Notes: generated by a model from the letters alone, not told the origin. Positions 46,109 through 56,978 are shown, numbered from the stretch's first letter. The stretch is DNA of 64,000 nucleotides from Unio delphinus (GCA_029339505.1 JAQISU010000210.1:14270001-14334000); one strand, 5' to 3'. Program-made: numbers and translations.

Positions 46109-46727
46109 GAGGGTCATGTAAATTTATTGTTACAAATCCGTGTGGGGCAGACTGAGCATGACTAAAGAAATTTCTAAATTGATTGAAGTCCATATCAGAA
46201 CACCATGTCTGCCAAATATTTCGTAGCGTATGTGTATCAACGCCGTTGAATACAGCAAGCATATTACAGTTATCTCTAATCACTTTTGGAATCTGAGTGT
46301 AGCGTTGAGTGACATAAATCACATCAGTGTTTTTATGCCTGCCTCGGGAAAATATTCTAGCAGGATTTTTTTGATTATCTAACATGACATCATCGTATAC
46401 AACTAAATTGTTGATACTTCCATCGAGGTCATTCACGGATGGCGCCTCGTCAATATCGGTTATAAATTCAATAACATCCTCGCCGGCAATCTCTGAAGCG
46501 TTTTCATTAAAATCTTTTAGCACTTCATAGCATCGTTGATCATCTACGCTAGGGGCAATTAAATACAACTTATCCCACTTCATCCATCTCATTATTAAAT
46601 TGAGCAACAATTGCGTTTTACCGGATCCAGATGGCCCGATTATAATTGCGCGGATAGAGTTTGGTAGCGCTGCATGATGCTTCACTGGTTCTCTTGTTTT
46701 AGTCGCTGAAAAATCAATTATATTCAT
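46068..46727 (-). CDS. Virion DNA-packaging ATPase (FtsK/HerA-like)
   Basis: 219 residues from the MNIIDFS start. An in-frame ATG four codons upstream is not shared with B or D. Walker A is GPSGSGKTQ, and the Walker B-like motif is NNLVVYDDVMLDN. It is intact and very close to the element B copy, differing mostly around residues 80-100. The C-terminal codons lie in the left TIR. It is divergent from the zinc-ribbon gene, with 17 bp between starts. Confidence 0.93.
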   Translation of the reverse strand: MNIIDFSATKTREPVKHHAALPNSIRAIIIGPSGSGKTQLLLNLIMRWMKWDKLYLIAPSVDDQRCYEVLKDFNENASEIAGEDVIEFITDIDEAPSVNDLDGSINNLVVYDDVMLDNQKNPARIFSRGRHKNTDVIYVTQRYTQIPKVIRDNCNMLAVFNGVDTHTLRNIWQTWCSDMDFNQFRNFFSHAQSAPHGFVTINLHDPRTRYRIGLDQIFG

Positions 46728-46744
46728 ATCTCTATACATAAATT

Positions 46745-46942
46745 ATGGATCTATATTGCGTGAAGTGTAAGGCGCGTACTGGCACAGATGACTTGACGAC
46801 GATTACAACTAAAAATAACCGATCAGCGCTTTCTGGTAAATGCGTACAGTGTAGTACAAAGAAATTTAGATTTGTTTCTAAACCCAAGGAACCCAAGGAA
46901 CCTTTAAAAAAAAACGAGGAGGTAATATCGCTGCCAAATTAG
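46745..46942 (+). CDS. Zinc-ribbon protein, probable N-terminal part of a ribbon-PLA2 fusion
   Basis: 65 residues. CVKC and CVQC form the ribbon, and a Lys/Pro-rich linker follows. The linker codons TTA-AAA-AAA-AAC contain the classical slippery heptamer A-AAA-AAC in the right phase. The unshifted frame ends at 46942, and the -1 frame enters the PLA2 domain. Confidence 0.87.
   Translation: MDLYCVKCKARTGTDDLTTITTKNNRSALSGKCVQCSTKKFRFVSKPKEPKEPLKKNEEVISLPN
46904..46915 (+). promoter_or_regulatory. Candidate -1 frameshift site (A AAA AAC)
   Basis: The tenth A of the element B run is replaced by C here, yet a canonical slippery heptamer and the -1 relationship to PLA2 are kept. A CCCTGGAA/TTCCAGGG stem of 8 bp lies downstream, about 35 nt away. 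Confidence 0.65.
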
Positions 46943-47274
46943 CAAAACTCCCTGGAACCCCATGGGCAAAATACCCCGGAGAAAAACACCTTCCAGGGTA
47001 TAGTTATTGTGGACCGGGAACAAGACTTGATATCAGACTCAATGATCAAAATCAGCCCCGACCCGGTGAGGAACCAATAAACGCTATTGACAAGGCCTGT
47101 CACCTTCATGATGTTGCTTATAAAAGCAGCAATTTGCAACACAGGCATCTAGCAGATGTGAAATTAATTCATGCGTTGAATTCTATCACTGATAAATCCT
47201 TCAAAGAAAAATTGGCTTCATTTTTGATAAAATCGGCTATGAAAAGTAAATTGATGTTAGGTGCTGGTAATTAA
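46915..47274 (+). CDS. Phospholipase A2 domain, read in -1 frame
   Basis: 119 codons, the same length as in B. The calcium loop is YCGPGTRLD and the catalytic pair is in DKACHLHDVAY. No ATG precedes the calcium loop in this frame. It ends 7 bp before the integrase ATG. The predicted role is endosomal membrane breach during entry. Confidence 0.83.
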   Translation, partial: RGGNIAAKLAKLPGTPWAKYPGEKHLPGYSYCGPGTRLDIRLNDQNQPRPGEEPINAIDKACHLHDVAYKSSNLQHRHLADVKLIHALNSITDKSFKEKLASFLIKSAMKSKLMLGAGN

Positions 47275-47281
47275 TAACAAC

Positions 47282-48223
47282 ATGGAATCTATTTACTATT
47301 CCCCAAGAGGATACTGGAAGGGTAACGCTGCAATCAGTAAACTCGCTAGCGCCGCAAAAGTGAAAAAAACCACTGCGGCTCATTGGTTATCCAAACAGGC
47401 ACTATGGCAAATTTATCTACCACCGCCTAAACAAATTCAATTCTCGCATTTTGATGTAACCGGACCCAATGAAGTTCATCAGGCTGATCTATTATTTCTG
47501 CCACATGATCGTGGTTACAAATATGCGTTAACTGTAGTTGATATTGCAAGTCGATACAAAGAAGCAGAACCGTTAAAAACAAAATCGGCCACTGAAGTCG
47601 CTTCTGCATTTGAAAGGATTTATCGAAGGAGCCCTCTGCACTGGCCAAATCTGTTACAAGTTGACCCGGGCAAGGAATTTCAGGGTGCAGTGTTATCTAC
47701 AATGAAATATCACAATGTCGCTATCAGACGAGGGCATACTGCATTGCATCGTGATCAGGCCATTGTAGAACGATTTAATCGGATTCTTGCTGAACGGTTA
47801 TTTGGATATCAATATGCAAAAGAATTCATCCAAGAAAAAAGATCCCGTGAATGGGTTAAGAGATTACGAGGTGTAGTTACCGCACTGAATAACGAGATTA
47901 CTAGAACCATCAACATGAAACCTATCAACGCGATTAAAAAGTCGATACCTGAAAAACCACAAAAAGATTTCAAAGAACCAATTCTTGGTAGTAATGTCAT
48001 TGTGAGGTACTTATACGAACCAGGAGAGCTTGAAGGAGATAGAAAAAGGGCTACTGATCCTATTTGGAGCGTCACTACGCATTAGATATATAGTATAATA
48101 CGATCTACGGGTAGACCTCCAATCTATAAACTGGATTCAACTGCCACTCAACGGGGTTTTACTAGACAACAATTACAAGTGATACCCGAGGATACTCAAT
48201 TGCCACCCCATGGGCTTAACTAG
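47282..48223 (+). pseudogene. Retroviral-type integrase with premature stop, element C
   Basis: The ATG at 47282 opens MESIYYSPRGYWKG. The catalytic core is intact (VHQADLLFLP, LQVDPGKEF, AIVERFNR). A TAG at 48083-48085 (AAG in element B) removes the last 46 codons, which include part of the C-terminal DNA-binding domain; the frame stays open behind it to the natural stop at 48221-48223. A truncated enzyme with a complete core might still be made. Confidence 0.85.
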
Positions 48224-51200
48224 CACCCTTGCGTCCATTGCACTCAAGACAAGTCAACATCACATTATTTCTGACATGACCGAGATTGTTATTTTTTCTG
48301 TCTACGGTGAATTGGCGAGGATCCTTATCCGAATACTGCCAACGCATTATACAATTGCAACTCGCGCAGTGATTATTCTGTTGTTTCTTCAAAGTGATTA
48401 TTAATTCAGCATCAATATCAAATTCTCGTTGTTTTTTTTTTGTCCTGTTGTTTGTAACCGGAGAGTTTTTTATCAATAATATCATTATCGTCACCAATGA
48501 TTTCATCATCGCCAATGATTTCATCATCGCCTGACTCTGTCAGGACAATTCTTCGAAGTTGATTTATTTTTCGTACTCTGGATACTGAAAGATAGACTAA
48601 ATTCGACCATTCTATGCGATTATCTACCATCCAAACAGTTGTATCCGATATAGTCAATCCCTGTGAAGAATGTATCGTCGCTGCATAACCTAGCGTCCAT
48701 GGGGATTTATTAGCACGCAATGCATCTTCAACAACATTGATATCAACCAGCACAATATCATTTAATACGAGACTCTGCTTTTCACTCTGTCCTGGAATAT
48801 CAACTTCGATGTTCTGTTTTCGCGTATCCGATGGCCTATAACAAAGAGGCACTGGAAGTGTTGCAAATTTTTGTTTATGCAATTCAAATAACTTCATCTG
48901 AAGTGTGTCCCTGACTATTTTTCTACTTGCAATGATTAAATCGTTTGGTCTCCACATTTCCCAGAAATCATTCATGGGAGTTTCCGAAATTATTTCACGG
49001 GTTATTTCACACTGGATTCTATCCGGTTGTAATCTAATTAGTTTATTCAATTCTTTTAATTCATTATCAAGTGATCTATGATCGGTATCAATTTCTTCAT
49101 AATAGTCTACAAAACCCTTTAGCCATTCATGGGGGGATGCACCGACAAATGGTGGTGGTTGGCCGTGATCACCGCACATGACGACTTTTGTATTCTTCAA
49201 TAACAACCACTCAAGAAATATTTTTAAGACATCTTCTGACACTGTGTCTATTTCATCCCAAATGATAATTTCAGGAATAAATTTCTCTCCCATGCGCTCA
49301 GGAGTCCATTTATCTCCCTTCCATCAGAAAAAGCTGTGATAAGTGCAAGCATTTACCCCTCTCTGTATCATTTCTCTTGCAAGTCTATGAGTTGGTGTTA
49401 GGACAATCATGTTTGGATTGGAAACACGAAATAACTCAATTGCCCGGGTTGTTTTTCCTGACCCACCACAGCCGTTTAAATAAACTGTTTTATACAGGCA
49501 TATTGGATCAGAAATCGGTGGTGCACTAGAAAATTCTGAACACTGATTGCTTTCTAAGTAATTATTTTCAATGGTAACATCTGCTGATGGAATATAATCA
49601 TGAATCATTTCTTTCTTAATTCTCCATGATCCCCATTTCTCGTTGCCAGTAGCCTTAAAATCAGCCATTTTGCTATTTATGTAAAATGAGTCAGTAGCAA
49701 CTCTAACTGCGGTGGTAGGAAATCTATTGATCATTGAAAACAGATTGATAGAAGCATAACCGAGCATAGAAGCTCTCAAATGTGTGTACTGCGGATGGTA
49801 TCCATCATTGTAGGTAACAATTGTACCCAATTTGGTTCCATCGGACATAAATGCGTCCTTACGATTGACATATAGGCCCTTATTCGTTAAATCCGCCATT
49901 ACAAAATCGTATTCAGCGTTGTCTATAATCAATCGTGAAGAATATTTCGTATTATCATCTTTGCCACCTTGGGTAAATTTACCGATTATTCTTCGTCCAA
50001 GATTTTTTGCTTCATTGTTTCCGATTTCAAATAACTGTCTGGACCAATCCATGATTTGTTGTTCATTAAAATCAGGAAACAGTTTTCGCTCTTCGCTAAT
50101 TATTTTTTCTAGATCAGGTTGTGGTAACCAGACTGATTTCTGTGCTCGATAGGATATAATTGCTTCACTGACAATTAATGATTTTAACATTTTACAATCA
50201 ATCATATATCTCAATAGCACTATTGGCATCCAGTGTTTTTCAGACATGTGTTTACCAATCCAAAGATAACTACACGGATGAAGTCCTTCAGTCATTTCAA
50301 ATGATACCACACAAGCGAATCCGGTTAAATCAAAATCAGGAAGTGGTCCATTAATAGCAACACGGGTCATTTCGTGTGTAGGGTGTCCAAATCGTTTGAA
50401 ATATTTCTCACACTCTCCATACCCAAGAAAACTTCCTGGATAACACGCAATCATATCAACTGAAATAACGGTATCAGAGGTGTATTTTGTGTTCCATAAT
50501 CCGCCGTGGCTGTATTCAAGACAGGATAATTTGACATCTGATAAAAACTCACTTCGTGTTGGTTTCCACGCGTTTTTCTTTCTAGCAAAATGTGCTGCAA
50601 TGGATGGTACTGTGAAACAGTTTGCTAATAATTGATCTTCGATTTCCCCCTCAGAAAACTCACTAGCTAGTTGTTTCATTTGATTCTGCAGTTCTTCAGT
50701 ACGGTATAATTCTCCGTTAGGCCGTACAAACTGATCAAATCTGCATTCCTCGTCTGAATTACTATGAAATAGCCACGCTGACACAGGATCGTTTTTACTC
50801 AAATGGTAAATAGCATCAAATAATTTCTGCTCGGTAAAACATTCTTCAGGTCCCAACCCTGTTGGGGATAGATATTTTACGGTTCTATCCCGTGGAAATA
50901 TTGTTACTGCAGATGACCACGCGTGCGCGTTATGATCAATAATTTCAATGGGGGCTCCCTGTGATTTATATTTCGATTCGTATAATACTTCTCCGGTGAT
51001 TGTCCTTACCGATATTGGAAATCTCAATGATTTTTCTAATTTAGTTATATCCTGAATTGTTGCCCCATGCTCTTTTACCGTGAACTCCCACTCGGTTATT
51101 TTTTTTCGTCTTAGATCAGTTAGTTTATTTCCCCGGGACGCATTTGTGAAGTGTTCTATTATTCGTTCTGCTACACAATTGAGCCCTGTCGAATATTTCA

Positions 51201-52101
51201 TGGGTGCTAGTTTTGAAATATCAGGTTTTTCATTGAGCGGATATATCCCGTAAACAACTGCTGTGACAGGATAAGATCTTTCGTAGTAGGGTTTATCAAT
51301 TCCAGTCAAAATTCCCGGTTTTGAATCCTGATTCACGGTGACAGTTTTTTTGCCCTTGAGAATGGGTTCAAATTTATCCTTAATAATCCATTTGCCATCC
51401 TCACGGATAACGAATTTAATTCGGAAAAAATGACTTTTTTCCCCAATACGTGAAATGATCACTGCTGCCTTTTCATCATTCATGGTAGCGTCAACAACAC
51501 CATCAATTCGAAATGTTGACCAGCAATAAAATGCTCCATCACGCTTGAATTCATTAAAACAGTCTCTGATGGGTTTATCAAGAATTTTATTCTTGGGTGT
51601 ATTAGAAACTATATCAAGATTGAATTGAGCATCCTTCCATGGTGATCTCATGTTCCCCCCTCTTGGACGTTTGTTACGTTTTTTGGGTCTATCGCGATTA
51701 AATCTAGGATTGATTTTCAATAATCTCTTAAACTCTTTCATGTTTCCGTCTATTGGGCGTTTTGGACGTTTTTTGGGTCTATCGCGATTAAATCTAGGAT
51801 TGATTTTCAATAATCTCTTAAACTCTTTCATGTTTCCGTCTATTGGACGTTTGTTACGTTTGTTTCCGTCTATTGGACGTTTTTTGGGTCTATCGAGATT
51901 AAATCTAGGATTGATTTTCAATAATCTCTTAAACTCCTTCATGTTTCCGTCTCTTTGACGTTTGTTTCTGTTTACTACACGTTTTTTGGGTCTATCGAGA
52001 TTAAATCTAGGATTGATTTTCAATAATCTCTTGAACTCTCTATCAGCATTGAATTTAGCATTTTTCGAAGTCAATCTCTTGAACTCCTTCATGCTATACA
52101 T
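48216..52101 (-). pseudogene. DNA polymerase-SF1 helicase-HNH fusion, element C
   Basis: About 1294 codons. Residues 1-150 carry a tandem repeat (MKEFKRLLKINPRFN units). Polymerase-like motifs follow: A (SVDMIACYPG, about 549), B (NEAKNLGRRIIGKF, about 697) and C (VATDSFYI, about 802). The SF1 helicase has Walker A GCGGSGKTT (about 874), WDEID (about 949), GDHGQPPPF, and a GYAATIHSSQGLT to SVSRVRK region. The HNH tail has CASC, FTVDR, GHVRNN and CLECN. A single TGA at 49326-49324 (CGA in B) and one extra T in the run at 48432-48441 break it. The first 925 codons are open, so polymerase and the helicase Walker A are covered. Confidence 0.87.
51650..52090 (-). repeat. In-frame tandem repeat at polymerase N-terminus, element C
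   Basis: Four main units of about 80-95 bp plus a degenerate fifth encode MKEFKRLLKINPRFN followed by DRPKKR and a basic Gly/Asn linker. Element B has a single equivalent (KIKPWKSVQFNLDR). Confidence 0.92.
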
Positions 52102-52188
52102 AAAACATGCGTCTAAATGAAAGATTTATGTATAATCAATCACTGCAAAATGAGTCAGACATTGAATTAGACAATAGTGTAGTATATA

Positions 52189-52680
52189 ATGACCCAAGAA
52201 TTCAGGCTACACCCAGTGATTAAAAATTACGAAGCATCCAGTGATGGTACTGTCAGAAACTGTAGACTGAAGAACCCAATTGGGTGGGATAATGGTATGG
52301 GGTATTTGGTGTTTAATGTTGGAAGGAAGACATTTCGCAATCATCGTTTCGTATTTGAATGTTTTAATGGATTGATCAAAGATGGTTTTGTTATTGATCA
52401 CATTGATTCTAATCCAAGGAACAATTCTTTATCCAATCTGCAAGCTATCACACAAGGTGAGAATATCAAACGAGGAAGGAATGGCACTTGTTCAAATAAA
52501 GCGAGACCAGTGAAATCTTTGAATACAACAACTAACGAAGAGAAAATATTTCAATCATTATATGAAGCCGGCAAGTATTTCAATATTTGTAGAACTTCAG
52601 TACGATTCGTTGCAGAGGGGATAACCAAAACGGCTATTTCAAAAAAGACGGGGCAAAAAGTTCAATTTAGTTATATCTGA
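52189..52680 (+). CDS. HNH homing-type endonuclease (NUMOD4-HNH-NUMOD1 layout)
   Basis: 163 residues, intact. The N-terminal NUMOD4-like segment (HPVIKNYEASSDGTVRNCRL) is followed by an HNH core: HRFVFECFNG, then GFVIDHIDSNPRNNSLSNLQ, giving the His-Asn-Asn set. A C-terminal NUMOD1-like DNA-binding segment follows (FQSLYEAGKYFNICRTS). Such proteins are mobile nucleases of phages and large viruses. The start follows TATATAATG. Homologs in B and D are broken, so this is the only usable copy. The role in the element (self-spread or replication) is unknown. Confidence 0.88.
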   Translation: MTQEFRLHPVIKNYEASSDGTVRNCRLKNPIGWDNGMGYLVFNVGRKTFRNHRFVFECFNGLIKDGFVIDHIDSNPRNNSLSNLQAITQGENIKRGRNGTCSNKARPVKSLNTTTNEEKIFQSLYEAGKYFNICRTSVRFVAEGITKTAISKKTGQKVQFSYI

Positions 52681-52724
52681 TGCGTCATAATTTCCAATTA
52701 AAGATATGTCATTCTTATAGAATA

Positions 52725-53081
52725 ATGAATTCTGAAAACATGAATAGCATCATAGTTGAAATAGCAAAATTGAAAAATCAGGATATCAAACTATCAGATG
52801 GGTTAAATCCTGATCAAATTGTGTCTGATTTTCAGGATATAGAATACGGGGTTAGCACTAACAAGTATATGCTACCCAAGAAGTATGCACTCATCAAAAG
52901 AATTCAGAATTCTATTAAAGACTCTCTTTCATTTTCCAGTGACATCAGTGTGTTCGTCCAATTGTATGCTATCGTAGAGGGAATACGAAAAGAATTGGGG
53001 TACGAATACGAATTGAAAAAAGAAGTCAACTCTAAAATTAGAAACCTACGAGCATTAATTCAAGAAAATGAACAATTTTGA
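52725..53081 (+). CDS. Small conserved Polinton protein, unknown
   Basis: 118 residues from the MNSENMNS start. The 15 in-frame codons upstream are not conserved. It matches 34368-34724 along its whole length, with PKKYALIKRIQNSIKDSL as the conserved core. There are no recognisable enzymatic or membrane motifs. Confidence 0.75.
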   Translation: MNSENMNSIIVEIAKLKNQDIKLSDGLNPDQIVSDFQDIEYGVSTNKYMLPKKYALIKRIQNSIKDSLSFSSDISVFVQLYAIVEGIRKELGYEYELKKEVNSKIRNLRALIQENEQF

Positions 53082-53516
53082 TTGCCCGACCATTGATTGC
53101 CCGACCATTTTATCATTCCGACCCTCAAGAGATTTTCATTTTTTTAGCCGACCCTCAAAGGAGATGTCAAAAATCGATGGACGATGTGTCCGATTGATCA
53201 ATGAAAAAGTGTGGAGAAACTATCAGTATTATTTATTTTATATACAATTATGATACTTTCTCCATCAATGATAGAAGGTGCCTCACGTTGAAATAACACT
53301 TCCATGGTGGTATTAAAAATCATCCGACATGTAACAAAAATGGAGCAACTCACAGTATTATTAATTTTATATACAATTATGTGACTTGCTCCATCAATGA
53401 TAGAAGGTGTCTCACGATGAAATAACACTTCTATGACCGTATCAAAAATCATCCGACATGTCAAAAAAGTGAGGAAAAGTGTTTTGCAATTGAAAAATGG
53501 TTTCTGATTTCAAATA
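53082..53516. repeat. Spacer with 128-bp tandem duplication, element C
   Basis: Two imperfect units at about 53212-53340 and 53341-53463 share TTTTATATACAATTATG and CTCCATCAATGATAGAAGGT. There is no gene. Element B has an unrelated spacer at this position. Confidence 0.85.
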
Positions 53517-54488
53517 ATGGTCAATGAAGCATTAACAACCCGATTGGCTCGTGAACGACTGGATGCAATCAGGAGATTTATACCAATTCGTGACTCTGTA
53601 AGAAATAAACTGCAACAACGACAGAGTTTACAAACTGATTTTGCTCTGGGGTCTGAAGAGTTGTTTAAACCAGTAACCACAGCAACGAAAGGGGTAGAGC
53701 GTGCTGTACTGGGAGATGGTCCCGAGACGGGAAAATCTGTTATTGGTGAACTTGAAAAAATAGCAGCAAAAACTGAACAAACAAAACAAATAGAATCAAA
53801 AAGAACAGTAGATGATTTACGCATGAGATTTAACGAAGAAGGGTTAGCAGCAATTGATGAGACTGATCCAACAGAAATTCCTACGCTTGTTGTTACTTCT
53901 TATGAAAACAGAAAAAAAATGTTGAAACCAGAACATCATAAGTTTGTTAAGAATTTCACTCACTGGGCTGATATATTCTACAAAATCAAAACTGGAAAAA
54001 GTCAAAAAAAGACAGATAGTGCATCATACATTGAATATATCAGGATGGTGGATCACGTGTATAATCAATATGAAGAACTAAAACAACAATAAAAACCGCC
54101 AAGATTGCAAAGAAAGCGAGAGCAACCTGCAAAGAAAATATCTTTCTCACCTAAAAAACAACAACTACCACCTGATGATGATGATGATGATGATGATACT
54201 CTTGATTATTTACAAACCACGGATACAGACAAACTAGATGAAGCAACTGGTTTTAGCGGAAGTGGACTGCAAAATCCAAGGATTGGAAACACTTGTCCTG
54301 ATAGTGTTATCAATGATAGATCACGATTAGATGTTCTCATCGGAGGAAAACGAGCTGGAAATAACTCTCCAGAAATAATTAATGAAGCAGCTGATATCTG
54401 TAGACGGTTATTTGCCGGCGGTATCATGGATATCAAAACCTATCGAGATTTCATTGACGAGTTAGCAAATGGGTATCATAGCGATTAA
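53517..54488 (+). pseudogene. Asp-run virion-associated protein with one stop, element C
   Basis: It is homologous to 35215-36186 from end to end. A single TAA at 54090-54092 (CAA in B) lies in the Gln/Lys linker after residue 191. Behind it the frame continues with an eight-residue Asp run and the conserved C-terminal block to YHSD. Both halves could be made only by readthrough; otherwise the gene is inactive. Confidence 0.82.
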
Positions 54489-54521
54489 ATAACAATTGAA
54501 AACACTATTGTTTTTATAATA

Positions 54522-54953
54522 ATGATCATCCATTACAATCATGATAAACCAACCCCCGTCTATGTCGTTAATTCACGGTTTCCAGTTTATAAAGCATACT
54601 ATGGAGATGGCCTCGGCAATACCATTTTAGGATTCTTTTCAAGAATGGCCCCAAAAGTGATGCCGTTAGCTAAACAATTATCAATGAAAGCCATTGATGT
54701 TATTCGTGATAAGGGTATTAGTACTGTTGGAAATCTTGCCGGGAAAGCGTTTTCAACTGCGAAGGATAAAATAACATCATTAGTGGGGCGAAAAAAGAAA
54801 CCGTTACCGTCTACAGAAGAAATGCCTGCAAGTGTTAGTAAAATTATAAATAACGCAGTAGATGAAAAACTAGCGTCGATGGTAAATCAAGGGGACCAAA
54901 GCAATATTGCAAACATGATAGCAGGAAGTGGCCTTAAAAAACTACGTCGATGA
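54522..54953 (+). CDS. GDGLG-motif basic virion protein
   Basis: 143 residues, intact, closely matching 36220-36654. PVYVVNSRFPVYKAYYGDG is followed by an amphipathic stretch, RKKK and a GSGLKKLRR end. It is preceded by a motif AAAACACTATTGTTTTT, a one-base departure from the palindrome in B, then TATAATAATG. Confidence 0.78.
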   Translation: MIIHYNHDKPTPVYVVNSRFPVYKAYYGDGLGNTILGFFSRMAPKVMPLAKQLSMKAIDVIRDKGISTVGNLAGKAFSTAKDKITSLVGRKKKPLPSTEEMPASVSKIINNAVDEKLASMVNQGDQSNIANMIAGSGLKKLRR

Positions 54954-55007
54954 AAATGGAAAAATCGTTTACGATTTCACTATTTAGACTCTGATAAATA
55001 GAATAAA

Positions 55008-56426
55008 ATGTTCAAAAAATCATCTGATCCAGCATTTGATATAGACGCCCCAGTTGGCAAGGATGATTCTGTACGCGATTATCAATATTACGCCTATCAT
55101 GCCATAGCCCCAAATAGTCGAGCAAGAATTGATCTTCAAGTCCATGATACCAGTAAATACTTTTTGCCCTGTGAAGCATTTATTGAAGTAGAAGGAGAAA
55201 TTGTAACAGCTGCTGATACTACTGCTGTACCAGCACCGTATCCAGCTGGTACTCAAGTCGGTTTTGTCAATAATGGTATTATGGCGCTATTTGAGAGTGC
55301 TAGATATCTCATTGATGGAAAAGAAATTGAGTCCATAGATCGTGATGTTGATGTGGCTACAGCAATAATCGGGTTAGCGAGATATTCCGATGATTATACA
55401 AGATCAGCAGGACCCTCTATGATGTTTGCAAAAGATGCTAAGAATACCGCTGGAGGAAAACAATTTATTATAAGACAACCAAGGGATCGTGCTGCTAACC
55501 CTGCTAATGCTGCTGGTATCGAGAATATGATTATAAACAACGATCCTGATTTCAATCTAGGAGCCGCAACACGAAACGCAATGTTGCAAGGAGAGCGTAA
55601 ATCATTTTCATGCGCGATTCCACTGCATCACATATTTGGATTCTGTAGAAACGTCAGAAAAGTTATCTACGGGGCGAAGCATACAGTATCGCTTGTACGA
55701 AAGGGTGATGATAACGACGCAATTTGGAGGATTCCAGCAGATGCTGCAGCCGCCAATGCTGATGCTGGTAAAGTCAATTTAACAAAAATATCATTGTGGA
55801 TGCCAGTGTTGACTCCAGCAATCACCGCAGAAGGACGATTACTATCATTTATGGACCAAGGAGGAAAATCATTACTAAGTTGGCTAACCGTGAGTACAGA
55901 TGTGAAGCAATCAAATATCAACGGGTTATTCACTTGGAACCTAGCAGCAAAACAAGGTGTTTCTGCGCCACGTCATATATTTATTGCGTTACAGGATAAC
56001 ACACGAGTTGGCAATCAACTCTTCAGTCATATGATATTTGATCAATTAGGTGTGAAAGACGTCTCACTGAGAATAAACGGCCAGCAGGAACCATCTGAGG
56101 ATATACAGCTTAATTACACAGAAAATCATATTGCACGAGTTTATCATCGTCTGTTGTCATTTATGGCACGCGATCAAAATGTGGATACTGGTTTGCAAAT
56201 ATCACAATTTGATTTTAAGAATCTGTATCCGATCTACTACTTCTCACTGGAACATCTCGATTTGATGAGACAGTCAGTTGTTGATATACACTTTAGAGCT
56301 AATGTGACTCGTGGTGGTATTGCTGATTATAGAGCGGTTGCTGTCATTCTCAGTGATAAATCAATGCTACTCGAAGGTGTTGATGGAAGAATGAGAGTGG
56401 TAGATGCCCCAGTAGAAAATCTTTGA
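55008..56426 (+). CDS. Major capsid protein, hexon-like double jelly roll
   Basis: 472 residues, intact. Conserved blocks are as in the B copy: TSKYFLPCEAFIEVEGE, LFESARYLIDGKEIESIDRD, CAIPLHHIFGFCRNVRKVI and DFKNLYPIYYFSLEHLDLMR. Two regions differ strongly from B (about residues 65-85 and 145-185), probably surface loops. It builds the icosahedral shell. Confidence 0.9.
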   Translation: MFKKSSDPAFDIDAPVGKDDSVRDYQYYAYHAIAPNSRARIDLQVHDTSKYFLPCEAFIEVEGEIVTAADTTAVPAPYPAGTQVGFVNNGIMALFESARYLIDGKEIESIDRDVDVATAIIGLARYSDDYTRSAGPSMMFAKDAKNTAGGKQFIIRQPRDRAANPANAAGIENMIINNDPDFNLGAATRNAMLQGERKSFSCAIPLHHIFGFCRNVRKVIYGAKHTVSLVRKGDDNDAIWRIPADAAAANADAGKVNLTKISLWMPVLTPAITAEGRLLSFMDQGGKSLLSWLTVSTDVKQSNINGLFTWNLAAKQGVSAPRHIFIALQDNTRVGNQLFSHMIFDQLGVKDVSLRINGQQEPSEDIQLNYTENHIARVYHRLLSFMARDQNVDTGLQISQFDFKNLYPIYYFSLEHLDLMRQSVVDIHFRANVTRGGIADYRAVAVILSDKSMLLEGVDGRMRVVDAPVENL

Positions 56427-56475
56427 ACGATTTTTCTCGATTTTTCATTGAATTAGAATCAATCAATTATATATA

Positions 56476-56894
56476 ATGTCATATAGTGTTATTAGTGTTG
56501 CGTTAACTCCTGGTCAAATCAAAAAATTGCAATCAGAATCGGCTAAAAAATGTGGAACCACAATCACGTTGAAACCCAACCAAATGACGGGTGGTGAAAA
56601 TAAATTATCGCTGACAACTCGTCAGGTGAAACATTTCAATGATGCTTTCAAGGATAAAAAGGGAGTTCAGATTACTCTCTCTGCGGCTGCTATCAAAAAT
56701 ATGATGAAAACAGTATGTTAGCTGCAATACCAGCATTGATTGCAGCAGCAGCCCCAGCGGTGGCTAAAGCAGCAGCGTTAGGAGCCGTTGGTACTGCAGC
56801 AGGAATGGCACTTAAGAAGGCAGCTGGACAAGGATATAAAAAAAAGAGACGATCCGTTCAAGGATTGGGTCTAAGACTACCAGGAACCCCGTAA
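56476..56894 (+). pseudogene. Small protein with Ala-rich hydrophobic tail, broken in C
   Basis: It opens MSYSVISVALTPGQIKK after ATATAATG. A deletion right after AAIKNMMKT removes the start of the hydrophobic segment and shifts the frame. The ATG frame stops at 56721, while the Ala-rich part (LAAIPALIAAAAPAVAKAAA) and basic tail stay readable in another frame to 56894. Confidence 0.75.
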
Positions 56895-56978
56895 TCTTGG
56901 TACAGCGGAAAAGGTCTAAGACTACCAGGAACCCCGTATTCATGGTACAGCGGAAGGGGTCTAAGACTACCAGGAACG
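56869..56978. repeat. 45-bp tandem repeat across the gene junction, element C
   Basis: About 2.4 units of the same 45-bp sequence as at 38591-38700, spanning the end of the hydrophobic-tail gene and the start region of the protease gene. Confidence 0.9.
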
